Assembly: GCF_963678635.1 (NCBI RefSeq)
Contig: NC_087070.1
Span: forward strand, 21,869,461 to 21,933,460
Source of the DNA: Symsagittifera roscoffensis
Taxonomy: Eukaryota; Xenacoelomorpha; Acoela; Convolutidae
Direction of reading: 5' to 3'
Length of the DNA stretch: 64,000 nt
Position numbers and translations under genes: made by a program. The notes below the pieces were generated by a model, which worked only from the letters and a program-made list of their open reading frames with translations, was not told the DNA's origin and ran no database searches. Positions 23,280 through 35,376 of the stretch are shown one piece after another (positions within the stretch are counted from its first letter, which is position 1; each line of letters begins with the position of its first letter).

Positions 23280-25077
23280 ATGAGCCACCGAGTTGGATCA
23301 CTCCATCGCTCAATTTCCCACCCAGTCAACCTCCAGAAAAACCTCCCCATCATCCCACTTTTTGCTTTCCCTCCACCTCAATCACCTCATGATAACACTT
23401 CATCCAGCACGGAATCAGACACTAATTCAAACACAACTCTATATAACAATATCTCCCAATTTATTAACTCCGATATCGAAACCCCCGACAAATTTGCAAA
23501 CTCCAAACTCAGCCCATCTACATTTTCCCAACATCCCTTTCAACCTACTCATTCCCAAGTCAAAATTGAACCAGCTTCACCTACCTCTCTCATTTCATAT
23601 GTAACACCTACATATTCCCCCTTAACCAGTGAACCTTCCGATAACAACAGCTCTGTAAATACACAAATATCTCACGAGCTTGATAATTTGATCACATTTC
23701 AACAACAATTACAGCACCCTCAAACACTAACCATTCACCAACTCTCACAATCTATAATATCACCCAACCCATCAATCCCAACTCCCTCTTCACATTATAC
23801 CCCATCGCAAAACGCAACTTCCTCATCAATCCCATCCTCCAGTACAAACCGAGCTTACCGAACTTCTAAAAAAAATTCCCAAATACTCTATTTCCTTCCA
23901 ACCCAGGAACATCCACAACATTTGTCAATCATCCACTGCACACTAACACAAAAGAATTTTTCTAAATCTGTTTACCCTTTTTCCCCCAGTACACATATTT
24001 TCACTCAGACCCCAATGACGAAAAACCTAATTATGTAAATGAGCACGTATTATACCCTACACTTTCATGGACATGAAATTATCACTTAACTAATCCACTA
24101 TCACTGCCATTATATAACGTCGCTCATGACAACGAACAATGCAGCACCCAACTCTATCTTCTAACAACAGCATTAACCCCAAAACAATTCAAACAGATTG
24201 GGTATACACAATCACTAATCAAATTCACCGCGCTCAAAACTAATGAATATTCTATCGACTACTACGATCATAACATCATACGAACTAACGAAGACATTTT
24301 TCTAAACGACGACCAATTTGCTAATCCACAACAAACAGAGAAATTTTTCATCAAAACACCATACGTTTTCACCCTCAACAATTTGAATAAAAAATACGAC
24401 AATGTCATTTCAGCAGCACTCCGTGATACTCATGCGAACAATTCATACTTAAAAAAATTTAACCACTTTTCACTAACCTTTTTTTTCCTCACACCCAAAG
24501 AACGTGATTTGCCATGTTCACACGACATCATGTTACGAACTAAACAAACACACACAAATACTTACTGTCAATTCATCCAACATCATTACACTTATAATAC
24601 ACCAGCACGACAACTTCGCCATAGATATCAATACATTAACTCTAAATACACTTCACCATTTTTCTTAACTTCACCTATTGTAAAGTCACTAAAGGCACTA
24701 ACCTACAAGGCATTCTCCGTAATTACGATCCCATCACCCAGATGTATATATTCTGTCCCTTAACCAAACTCTTCAACGTTGCCAATCCCGCCCACTAATT
24801 GTCCCACACGAATTCCTCCAGCCCATTGAAGTCCCAATCCTAGAATTCAAATATAACACTAGATATAATCATGAACATTATAACCTTATTCAAAACACAC
24901 CTTCTGAACTCTCACCTAGCATTGAAGAACACAACATCATTAAAGTACTCGAATTGCTTTGGCCACTTCTTCAAACTAAATACATCATTCGTTTGCTAGC
25001 TAAATTACTATCCTCATCAGACATCATCCACGACGTTTTTCCCAACAGAGTCTGCACCGACGATAAGGTAATATGAA
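23280..25077 (+). pseudogene. Element A accessory ORF downstream of env, unknown
   Basis: The first part is 252 open codons (23280-24038), very rich in Ser, Thr, Pro, Gln and Asn. A frame change leads to a second part (about 24090-24763, ~220 codons) that looks globular, with Tyr/Asn/Asp-rich text such as NEYSIDYYDHNIIRTNED. A third frame (about 24780-25077) has IVPHEFLQPIEVPILEF and KVLELLWPLLQTKYIIRLL. The total would be about 600 residues. I recognise no family. The sequence AAGGTAATA at 25070-25075 could be a splice donor. Element C lacks this region. Order (after env, before the 3' LTR) marks it as an accessory gene of the element, or a captured host gene. Confidence 0.5.
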
Positions 25078-26227
25078 TTAAATAATTTACTAATAATTTC
25101 GAACAAAAACTAACCATTCTGTAAAAACGTTTTTTTTTCTTCAAAGTCCACAACATCAATCAACTACAAATCAGAAAATTGAAAAAAAAACAGGAAACTT
25201 TTTTCTAGATTCATAAATTTCTATTAACCATTTTCAATAAATAAAGCAGTAAAATTCTCCCGTACAAATCAATAAATTGATATATAAAATCTTTTACCCA
25301 ATGAAGTAAATATTCTTATTATTGAAAATAAATTGAATATTTCAACCCCCAAATCAAGCAGTAAAATTCATAATTGCAAAGTAGTAAATTAATAAAAATT
25401 GCCCATTTATTTGAAAAAGCAGTACTAACCTTTTTACAGACGCTTCTTTATATTTTAAATATTCACTCGCCCACAATTTTTATCCACAATTGCACAGCTC
25501 GCCTACGAAGAAGTTTTTTAAAATAATGAATTTAACTTCCACTGATAACAACTCTAACCAGTTTTAACACATTTCAAACTTTCCTTTAACCCTATTGGAA
25601 AGGAATTATATAACAACCCAAACTAACCAACGCAAGCTTACTAAACACCACAAACCACAAACTAACAGCATGACAAAGAAAAGAAAACCCACGGTGCCCA
25701 AACTGGATTAACACCAGCATAGAACTGGATAGTTTATTCTTTTGAAGACTACTTTTAAGTCTGAACTCAAATAAACAAAACACCAAAAAGTCGAAAGACA
25801 AACCAAAAACAATTTGATTATTGAGAAAAAAATACAACTAAGAAAACAAAAGAACAAACCAGTAATAAAAAAGGCACGAAAGTATGAACTTAAACAGGAC
25901 CCTCCAAAACAGAGAGCATAAATTTATACCCTCACTCCTGGCCTAACCCACCAGAGAGGACGTCCTGATCATACTCTATAGCGGCCTCACCCACAGTGCT
26001 ACATCCACGCTTTGTGACACCCACAACTTTTTTTTGACGAGAGTTATTCAAGTGTGAGTAGCTCTTAAAAACAACCGATCTAAATAATAAGGCTTTTGCG
26101 ATAAAAAAAACTAATACAAGATCATGACTAAAAACAAAATTAACAAAGATTCATATATGTAAATGATACAATGCAGTATATAGATAACATACAGCCCAAA
26201 GACGAGCAGCAAAGAACTTGAGAACCC
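25078..26227 (+). other. 3' non-coding region of element A
   Basis: Over 1 kb of AT-rich DNA with no convincing gene. The phrase AAGCAGTA (with AAA or CTA after it) followed by short AT-rich text occurs three times (about 25245, 25357, 25418). The - strand open frames here (25592-25837, 26111-26335, 26140-26445) are Phe/Leu/Cys-rich shadows. Confidence 0.4.
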
Positions 26228-26458
26228 AATGACACTCCAAATACGGAATGGCAAGACACACCTGATATGCTGCCTACAGTCACTACACTCAACGAATTTA
26301 AAGTACGACTTGGCATCGCAGTAAAGGAAACCCATTGCAACCGAACAGTGGCCATCTCGAAGTTCAAGTATAAGTACAGATCCAAGTCACCAGGCACTGC
26401 ATCCAAAGTCAAACTACATGACACTCCCAAATGTGATTGGACCATTGCTACTCTCTAA
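26228..26458 (+). CDS. Small open frame near the 3' LTR, unknown
   Basis: An open frame of about 77 codons bounded by TGA upstream; the first ATG in it is at 26267. It has balanced, protein-like composition: TPNTEWQDTPDMLP, then NEFKVRLGIAVKETHCN, KFKYKYRSKSPGTASKVK and CDWTIATL. It is strikingly intact beside broken genes. It could be the last exon of the accessory ORF (a possible donor sits at 25070) or a small separate protein. No family recognised and no start context to choose from. Confidence 0.3.
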   Translation, partial: NDTPNTEWQDTPDMLPTVTTLNEFKVRLGIAVKETHCNRTVAISKFKYKYRSKSPGTASKVKLHDTPKCDWTIATL

Positions 26459-26649
26459 AATCAACCAGATCAACACTCATCACAACCGATCAGAAATCAT
26501 AATACGATCTCCCGAAACGATTGTGATAACATCTCTTCTTCCAAACCAGAAAAACGAATATGCTCGCAACCTCTAAAGAAAAACACCATCATCCATCCTT
26601 CAGTACAAAAGAACATTAACAAACTAAAACTCTCTAAACCCCGGATGGG

Positions 26650-27026
26650 TGGAACCAGATCTAAACAGGTATTTATCATTGTTTATTATTATGATACTTT
26701 ATCACTATAAAGTATTGAATACTAACCAATCATACTCCATCAAACTATTAACCCACTTATTTGTAACTAATGAAACTACTTGTAGTTTCAACACCAGAAC
26801 AATTTGAATTAAACTTAGAATACAGTTGTTCTCATTCTGGAACTAACTCGCGCAAACCGGTGTACACTAGATCTATTGAGACTAGGAGATATAAGAGTAA
26901 GATTAAGATTGGTATTAGACTAAGAAGTTGCACGAATCTATCCGACCGAAAAAAGATAGGGTGACGAGCAGACGGTGTACCTTATCTGAAATTACTCTAT
27001 GAGTATAACCAAAAGGTCATAACTCA
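26650..27026 (+). repeat. 3' LTR of element A
   Basis: 377 bp, TG...CA ends, followed by GTAT (27027-27030). Just upstream GGATGGG may be a weak polypurine tract. Upstream text (CCTTCA, AACATTAA) resembles that before the right LTR of element C. Confidence 0.93.
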
Positions 27027-27030
27027 GTAT

Positions 27031-28200
27031 GTCTCTATAAAAGTTTTATGGTTCAAATGGTGAAAATGGTGCAAATTGTGAAAAAATTCTATTCGGGTTT
27101 GCTTTAGTTTTTTCCACGCAAAACCAGATACCATAAACTATCATTGGACTGAGTCGAGTGATATACCTTAAAAAACCTTTCAATTTCAATTGGAAAACAG
27201 AAAAAAAAATCAAAACTTGTCTCAATTTCGAAAAAACCGGTTTGAAATATCTGAGTTGTGCCTAAATTTGCGCGATTCAGGCAATCGAGTAGAGTTGGTT
27301 ACTTGAAAAGAAGTCATTCAAGCTGTAGTAGTCATTCCATTCTGATTTATTTGTTGCGAGCCAAACTAGCCTAAAAACTCTGAAACGATTAAAGAAGGAG
27401 TTCAATTGATCCAAGAAATGGAAAGCTAACAAATACTTGGGGAAAAAACAGCTAACACCTAGTGATATTACTAACAAGCCGACTTATGCTTGGCTTGTTT
27501 TCACTTAAATTGCCGCACTTGTAGAATAGGCTTTTTAAACATTGCTTCAAAAAACTAATGAAACCTTACCCAAAATATAACCAAAACTCTGCAGTAAGTT
27601 CATTTTTAGAGCTTTTATGGACCCTCAGTAATCATTGCCAAACTGAAAAATCAGTTGAAAAAGACTGAATGGGAGGCGCGAGACTTCTTTAATTATATTG
27701 GGGACACAGTCTTACATTTCTTGCATTTTTGATCCTATCTATGGAATAAGTCATCGAATTTGAAATAGGATCAGAAATTTTCAAAAACACGAGACTTGAA
27801 TATCAAGAATTATCTTCCACACTTTCCGTTGTTTTCATATATAATTATTTGTTGCGCGGCAAAAAATAGGTTTCTATAGCATTAGGTTCATGTAGCAATG
27901 AACGGAAAATCAAAGCAAAATAGTTGTTCGAAATGTAAGCAACTCTTTCGTTTTTATGAGCAGTTTTATCTACGATTGATAAAGACTGTTTCCTAACAAC
28001 AACTTGTTCAATATAATCTCTGAAACGAGAACAATAAGTAAACTTGATCACTTTTCCCGCCGTTTTATGTCAAAAGCATCGCATTAAGAACCGGTGAAAA
28101 CCATAGTTCAAATGAGCTGTCTTTCTCAATGAAGAAAAAAATTCCTTGGGTTGTAAATTATTTGACTCTCTGAATCTGAATCAAATTATTTATTTTTGGA
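27031..28200. other. Host DNA right of element A; no gene seen
   Basis: AT-rich with short chance ORFs only. Before element A inserted it would have been continuous with position 1281. Confidence 0.45.
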
Positions 28201-30140
28201 CTTTGGCTCAGAAAATGCTCAAACATTGTACCCGGATTGACGTCATTAGAAGAAAAATGCTTATCATACAGTTTCATATATGAAGTCTATGGAAAAAATG
28301 CTTATCATAGAAAATTCATACAAAATTTAAAAAGTGTTTTAAAAGTTTTTAATGAACACTTTTGGTCTAATTGCCTCTTTTAAAGCTTTCTGGTCATTAA
28401 AAAAATGATATAAAATTTTTTATAAAAATTGCTTGTCATTGCATGTATGAAAATTATAAAGTAGTCATTTTGTCAAAGAAAAAATAAAATTTTCAAAAAT
28501 CACCAAAAGACGTGTCTGGGTAACTTTAAATATATTTACATAAGTATATCTATGATAGAGGGCGTATTGACAATCAAAAACATAATTTTAATTTCGTTCA
28601 GAAAAATNNNNNNNNNNNNNNNNNNNNNNNNNNNNNNNNNNNNNNNNNNNNNNNNNNNNNNNNNNNNNNNNNNNNNNNNNNNNNNNNNNNNNNNNNNNNN
28701 NNNNNNNNNNNNNNNNNNNNNNNNNNNNNNNNNNNNNNNNNNNNNNNNNNNNNNNNNNNNNNNNNNNNNNNNNNNNNNNNNNNNNNNNNNNNNNNNNNNN
28801 NNNNNNNAAACGATGAAAGTATTGCACCACTCATTAGCAAACCTAGCGACAGACGAATACCACTCAAACAATTTTGATCTTTTCATGAAAACTTTCCAGA
28901 GGACGTGTATAACAATACCAATTGTCATACAGCAATTTATGAAATAGTATTATCTATACTTTGAACGGGTTGTTATACCAAATAACTTAACGTGAGCGTA
29001 GAAACAACTGGTTTGCAAACATTTATTGTTTGCTCTAAAAGCCAGCTTTCATTCGTGTGTACGCAACTATCAATGTCTTGCGAACGGTACAAACGGATCA
29101 TAAAGTATGTAACTAAAATTGATCATTTAAGATTTTCAACATTGTATTCTGTAATGCAACCTGAAGCAACAATTGTTGGAAATGGCACAAAATAGGTTGT
29201 TCGCCTTATAGGTTCTAGTCGTTCTCAGCAAAAATATTTCAACTACCCGGGATGACCGAAACTTCTTATCATACAGTTTCCATATATGAGAAACTTCTTG
29301 TCTTACAATTCCATACGTACAGAAAATTGTATGAAATCTCTATGATAAACATTTTTCCATGTGATAGGTATGATAGGTGAAAATGGTATGATAGGTGTTT
29401 TTCCATAAACCAAAAAGTTTGATTTTCTCTTTCTAAATTTATTTTCTGAAAAATTTTCGGTTGTGTTTGCAACCAAAAACAAGTAACAAAGACCTTGGTT
29501 ACTCAAAGCACCAAAGGTTGGTTGGTCTTTGCATTTACAATGCATAGAAAAGGACCTGAATTCGGCTGTCTTTCACAATTGATATAACAAAAGTAACAAA
29601 CTTTTAGTTTTTGGCAAAACTTTTCAATGGTGGTTATTTTAAATTTTTGAATTTTACAATTATCAGACATTGATCAAGGCATATATAAACACCCCATACA
29701 AAAGAAACAAGAATTTTCAGCGTTTTTAAGTGAAAAGAAAAAAAGCCAATATTTACGTATCCAGGACTACGTTATGCACACAAAAAATTAAATCTTGCAT
29801 GCACAAAATTTTTTTCGAAAAATGTTTGTTTGCGTACGAAATTCAATTTGCGGTTGAAAAAAATCAAAAAAACTTTGGGCCAAATTTTCAAAATTTCTTG
29901 AAACGTTTTTTGTGTCGCCATCAAAAAAATGCCAGTCTTACAATTTCCATATATGGGAATTGTATGATAAGCATTTTTTTTTCAAAAATTGAAAACCTCG
30001 GTTTTTTAATACCAGACTGTTTTATTAGAATCAAACAGCCACAGAAATAAGTTAACATCTTTTTTCAACCATTTTTAGACAAGCGTTTTTCCACACATTT
30101 GATGTATGGAATTGTATGATAAGCATTTTCGGTGTATGGA
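28201..30140. repeat. Fold-back repeat cluster
   Basis: Several copies of a motif of the type GCTTATCATACA followed by TTTCCATATATG, and of its reverse complement ATTGTATGATAAGC, at about 28258-28320, 29268-29350, 29928-29975 and 30098-30130. The copy at 29928-29975 is nearly a hairpin centred on CCATATATGG. Related text returns at 53988-54125 and, weaker, at 34675-34760. Probably debris of small fold-back transposons. Confidence 0.5.
28608..28807. other. Assembly gap (200 N)
   Basis: Exactly 200 undetermined bases inside the fold-back repeat region. The round size suggests a placeholder, so true length is unknown. Confidence 0.99.
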
Positions 30141-31303
30141 GGTCAACCCGGGTAAAAGCGGAAATGTCAAAACTCAATTACCAACTTGATCTAACAAGTC
30201 AGAAACTAAAATGTTAAATACTAGCTGTGCTCGTAGTGAATTTTTGTATGAGAACAAGTTTCAACTTTTGACATAGAATAGTTGGCTAAACTATTGAGTT
30301 AAAATACTAGAAATTGACGCAAATTGAGTTGAAGCCAGCTATTTGGTCTATTTGCTATGTGAATATAGTGTTGATTTAAATTATTCTTGCAAATCGAAGA
30401 AATCCTTAAAGATAAAACGCATTTTTTCTCGAACTTATATGATTTCAGACATAAACGATAAAAATCAATCAAACCTTGCCTAGAATTTCAGTTGAACTAT
30501 TTTGATGCAAAATATTTTGTGAAAACTCGGCCCAAATTTTTACCCCACAAAACTATCCGTTTTATTTTGTTTTTAGTCAATCAAAAATTACGTCACATAT
30601 ACCAAGTCGACTTTCAACAAAACTATATCAAAGTCAATTTTTTGTAGCTCAACAATTTTCTTAGCCGTTTATATTTCTTAGCCGTTTGATAGCCAACAAA
30701 TGATTTTTTCACTTTATAGAATACCAATTTGTATGTAAAAACCATTCTAAACAATTTAACTTAGCAAAAATTTTGAGCTTATATCCTACACAAATATTGT
30801 TGGATTACATAAGAGACTCACTTTGATATAGTTTTGTCAGAAATCGATCTTGCAGTTCTGGCGTAGTTTCGATTGACCAAAAACAACCAAGAAAGATAGT
30901 TCCCGGAGTATAGCTTAACGCCCGAGTTTTGAAAAATAAATTGCTTCATTTTTTTCCCGTTCAATATCTAAGCAAAATTTAATGTCAAAAATTTTGTCTA
31001 AAATCAACCCAATTTAAGAAAAACGCATGTTAACTTGCAAGTTTTATTCACTTTGTCCGGTTAATTTGAATCAGCAGTGTAGGCTTAATTTTTTTTTACT
31101 CTGCATAATGTGTGGGGGAATATTTAAAAAATAAATAAAGACTTTAAAGATACATTAATAAGATAAAACCTCTTTTAGTCGAAAGCTTCATCGTTTTTTC
31201 TATGTCAAAAAGAATTGAACTGAGGAGAGAAATCTTGCACGCATTTATATTCATAAAATGCAGAAAATAAAACCTGCCATACCTACCTCTACCTATATAT
31301 GCG
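30141..31303. other. AT-rich DNA, nothing recognised
   Basis: No gene, tRNA or clear repeat seen. Only short chance ORFs. Confidence 0.4.
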
Positions 31304-31305
31304 TA

Positions 31306-32239
31306 CCCGCACTGACAAAAATGGATTAGGATTGACTTTAGTATGAAAAAAAAACTTTGATTAAATTTAGATAGATTTTAGTGTGAAAAAAGTACGTTGA
31401 TTAAACTCAGATCAATTTTAGTATGAAAAAAGTTCGGAGATTAAACAAAAAAGATAAACATTGATTTAGATCGATTTAAAATTGTTTCAAATTGATCTCA
31501 ATTTCCAGCTAAAAAAATTGATCCAAATCGATTTTAAATCAATTTTAAGTCATTTTTTTTAGTCTGTAATTGTTTTTATTTTTAAGGGGATTAAAACGGA
31601 TTTAAATCGATTTAAATTGATTTTTTTTATTCGAGGTTTATCAGTTTTGAATTTTTATTGCATTTATTCCTTGTCTATCATTTTTCATTTTACATCCATA
31701 GCGTATTGTAGCATAAAAAAGACCAAATAAAAAGACCGGAATATCGTTAAATTTTCTTGCATATTTTGAGTTCAAAAACTGATCTATATTGACCTCTTTC
31801 TTGATTCGTTTTATAAGTTTTGCCCAAAATCTGATTAACTTTATAATTCTCTATGATTTAATTGCACATTAATGAGATCAAATTTTAATTTATTCTGACC
31901 CTTTTCTTGTTTTACTATAAGATTTACAATAATTGTCTATAATTTTATTGCCTATTTTCGAGCTTAAAATCTGATTTATATGGATCATTTTATTGAGTTC
32001 TATAACATCTGGCACGAGTGTTTATATTTAAAAAATCGCGAATAAAAAATTCCAAAGATCTTTCTAAAGGGTATGTTTTTTTTTCGCCTTGTTTGCAAAA
32101 AAAATTATTTTAGTGGGCCTGAAAATCCATCCAAATCGATTTAAATCGACTTCTTAGACACTTATATTGATTTAAATTTTTCAAAAAATCGATTTAAAAT
32201 CAATTTAAATCGATCCGAAACCATTTTTGTCAGTGTGGG
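31306..32239. mobile_element. 934-bp MITE with TA target site
   Basis: The left end is CCCGCACTGACAAAAATGG and the right end the inverse of CCCACACTGACAAAAATGG, 18 of 19 matching. TA stands outside both ends (31304-31305, 32240-32241). There is no coding frame. Inside are many AAATCGATTTAAAT-like palindromic words near both ends, and three tandem units of about 46 bp around 31325-31445 (TTTTAGTATGAAAAAAGT pattern). TA duplication fits a non-autonomous Tc1/mariner-type element. The internal palindromes are unusual. Confidence 0.75.
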
Positions 32240-32241
32240 TA

Positions 32242-33633
32242 TATTTTCAACCAATTTATATGTCTCAAATGTATGGAGCTATGATTTATATGTTTTTTAA
32301 CCGGATGTTTTAACCGCGATTGTTCGAACCTGATGTATTTGATATTTAAAACTTGTTCACGGATCAAAAGCCAATCACTACAACTCAAAACTGGTCGAGC
32401 TGTTATAATGCAATAAACTATTGGCGCTATTTTTTCGGCATCACGGCTGAGATTTTACTCATTGTTTCGTGGGGAGATGATGGGCGATTACAGGAAGGTT
32501 TCTGACGGTTTCAAATATTCGAAAAGTATATTGGCTGATCTCATATGTGTTTTTTTTTGGATATGGATGAGCTATTGAAATGTATCACCAATTATCGGGA
32601 GAAAACTAGTTTTTCCTCATGGTCGCTGTTTTGAAATAGCTTTGTCTCCCAGAGTTTTCGGAGTTTGGTTGCTTGTAACGAGTAAGATTCGTTCCCATTA
32701 TCGGGCTAGATAAGTTTAGTAAAGCAAGAGAGTTATGCAAAACTGTTTCAGGCAAGGTAAATATTGAAATTTAACAACCTGAGCCAGATTGCACGATTAG
32801 TAATTTTCAAATAAGTCTAACGAAGTAGAATGCCCGCTCTCTAAACTTCTTTGAAACAATATGATACAAATCATCTGAAAGCTAACGAACAAAAAATTTT
32901 GAATTTATTAATTAAAGATATCAATTAATAAAAACTAACATAAATTTAAGCATTTCATTCACTAATAAAATCAGTGCCTATCGAAGTAACAAAACAAAAC
33001 CGATAAATCAAGTTTATTTTTGAACATGATACCTGACTTACGATTGTTTCTTCATCTGCATTCAATTTATTAAAAATTATCAAAATACAGAAATTTGCAA
33101 GCCTCGGTTTTTATGGGGAACTGTTTCTGGGAGGCTGAAAATTGCGAAGCGGTTGCTGGAATTTTTCAGAGTATAACTGAAATGAACTCCTCAAAACCTT
33201 TACTGATTGATTCATGGAAGAGTGGTCGGATGATCTGAGGGGAGTGACTGCAATCACATATGTTACTACTCATATGTCGTACCTTATAAGATACTTTTTA
33301 AACAGGATGTACCAACAATCGAGTTAAAACCAATGAAAACTTTCTTGTAAAAAAAACTAATTTTTTCCTGTGTCTCGGAGCTCTGAAGTTATACTATAAA
33401 ATCAGTTAAGCATTCGTAGCAGCTTTGAGCCTGAGAAAAACTGTATTCGCAACCAAAGCTCGCAAAGTTTTTTCGTTCTGTATTAGTAAACTAGGAGCAT
33501 TCTCACAAGAAGTATTTTTGCGCAAATTTATGTCATAATCAATACTTTTCGAATACGGGAATTTTAAGTCTTTTATACTGACTATTGCTGTATTACTGTA
33601 CTGAAATCTAATTTTGGACTACAGTATTACGAG
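32242..33633. other. Host DNA, no gene recognised
   Basis: Somewhat less AT-rich than its surroundings in places (32380-32700), but all frames are broken. No tRNA or transposon end seen. Confidence 0.4.
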
Positions 33634-33906
33634 GTTTAGGAACTTAGACGACAGGAAGTTAGACGATCAGAAATTAACGGAATTTATACAATAACTTGCG
33701 CGCAATTTCGTAAAACTTGTTTACAGACTTAAATTATCTTTTGGCCGAGTAAATATTGGTTGTCCAATTTAGACAATAACTTGGGAGCAAATTGCGTGAA
33801 TTTTTTTTACCTGCTTAAATTAACTTTTGGCTGAGTAGATACTTGTTGTCCGTAAATTCCGTTTCTTTACGGTCGTCTAATTTGCTTGTCGTCTAATTTC
33901 TTAGGC
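33634..33906. mobile_element. 273-bp MITE-like inverted repeat
   Basis: The ends are imperfect inverted repeats of about 45 bp built from the word TTAGACGAC (33643-33665 on the left; its inverse GTCGTCTAA at 33873-33898 on the right) with ACGGAATTTA further in. The middle holds two direct repeats of about 75 bp (about 33693-33760 and 33778-33850), both containing ACTTAAATTA-type or GCTTAAATTA-type text and ending GTTGTCC. No clear target duplication. Confidence 0.55.
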
Positions 33907-34202
33907 CCCGGTTCTACGATTTGCTAAATTGCTTTTGGGCTTCCTAGTGTTTTGCAACTTTTGTTTCATTTCTTTTTTCTTACATGCAAACAGGACAATA
34001 AGAAGAATTGTAATAATTGTAGAAATTAATCACTTAGAAAAATTCTTGTTGTTCCGACTTTCCGTCTACACGTCGTGGTTTTGTAGACAAAAACAGACGT
34101 TTTCAACCTCAACCAAAAAATTAGGACGAGCATTCTGCCATAATTGGAAAATTTTTGATTGCATTCTTCCATAAAACTAAAAATCCTCATTTTCTGTTGT
34201 TT

Positions 34203-34238
<36 letters not shown>

Positions 34239-35376
34239 TTTAAAACATAGCATCCCTGAATAAGAAACAACAATCCGGTAGTTCGATTTTTAATTTCGCA
34301 TTGAAAAATTGCATTATGATATCATGTGAAAAGAATAAAAGTTTTTTTAAAAAAAATTTGAATGAAAAAAAAACACAATCAGGCAAGAGAACTTTTAGCT
34401 TGTTGTTTTTTTCGCAGATTGTTACTTTTGCGTAATTGATAAAGGAGCCAAAATGTTGGGAACCATTTATAATAAAAAAACTTATTAGCGCTGAATGCAT
34501 GAAAACCAACCTGAATAAGTGAAATTTGATGAATTTTTCGAGCAATTGGCTGACGTTATAGACAAAATAAATATAATTTTTCTCGCAAATTTTGTTTGAA
34601 AATACTTTTGTTCGAAAAGTTTTTTCGTGTCGTTTTTTAAATTTTTTATGTTACAATTTAGGATTTTTCCCAAAAAATGCCTGACATAGAATTACCATAA
34701 TAAACCATGAGAACTGCATGAGTACCATTTTTTAAAAACTCCATATTAGCTCTTTGGTGTATGGAGCAAACCTGATGTGCATTGAATCACAACCTAAATT
34801 GAAACTTAATTTTGAAACTAAATTGAAACTTAAACTTAAAAAAATGTCTGTTTGATATCGTTTTTTTTGAAACATTTTAAATTGCCCTTTAAAGCCATCA
34901 TAAGAGGTACGAAGCTTCTCCCCTATACATGAACTTTAATCACCGAAAAATGCAAGGAAGATTTTTGTTTTTCTGGAAATTGGGCGATGTGGTGTAGTCT
35001 GCTCGTTTTAATTTGAGTTCATACTTGCTACTAATAACGTTGTTTTGATTAGAGCATTATTGGAACAATTAAAGACCTTTCAAGTACATATTTTGCGAAT
35101 ACTAGGCTCTGTAAGAAAATTAAGAACCAATAAAATATAACTCAAATATTGTTTTGGTGCCTCAAAAATTTGGCAAAATAAGAGATTATGCTTGATTATA
35201 ATTGATTTTAAAGGTTTTTGTCTTACTTAAATCAGTTATAATCAATTATAAGAGATTATAATCTGATGGAAAATATCACAATTCTAATCGATTATAAATA
35301 AAAACCTAATTTTGTTAATTATCATCAATTATAATTGTCAAAAAATCATCATGATTATGCAAAAAAGTTGTAGTTA
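33907..35376. other. AT-rich DNA with a TA microsatellite; no gene
   Basis: Contains (TA)n at about 34204-34236. CCGACTTTCCGTCTAC occurs at about 34056-34071 and again at 35972-35987. ATTATAATTGATTA-type words cluster at 35170-35345. Open frames are short and repeat-derived. Confidence 0.45.

Larger units (their letters stand above)
1286..27026 (+). mobile_element. Element A: giant env-bearing LTR retrotransposon, degenerate
   Basis: The LTRs at 1286-1663 and 26650-27026 begin TGGAACCAG and end AACTCA. GTAT lies immediately outside on both sides (1282-1285 and 27027-27030), a 4-bp target-site duplication. The span is 25.7 kb, of which 7.0 kb is nested element B, so A itself is about 18.7 kb. 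Visible in order are a leader, gag with a CCHC knuckle, protease (DSGAES), reverse transcriptase (YLDD), RNase H (TDHK), integrase (HHCC, then D and D-35-E), an env-like region with hydrophobic segments, and a further unrecognised ORF. Protease-RT-RH-integrase order and RT sequence fit Ty3/gypsy, not copia. Many stops and frameshifts make it inactive. Element C and the fragment at 35377-35930 are relatives. Confidence 0.9.

Noticed and set aside
26640-26649. GGATGGG as the polypurine tract of element A
   Set aside because: Too short and not conserved in element C (GGTTGG); mentioned only as a possibility.
28536-28947. Open frames of 80-131 codons on both strands across 28608-28807
   Set aside because: They run through the 200-N gap and are not real reading frames.
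34204-34236. (TA)n tract as a regulatory feature
   Set aside because: A simple microsatellite without supporting context.
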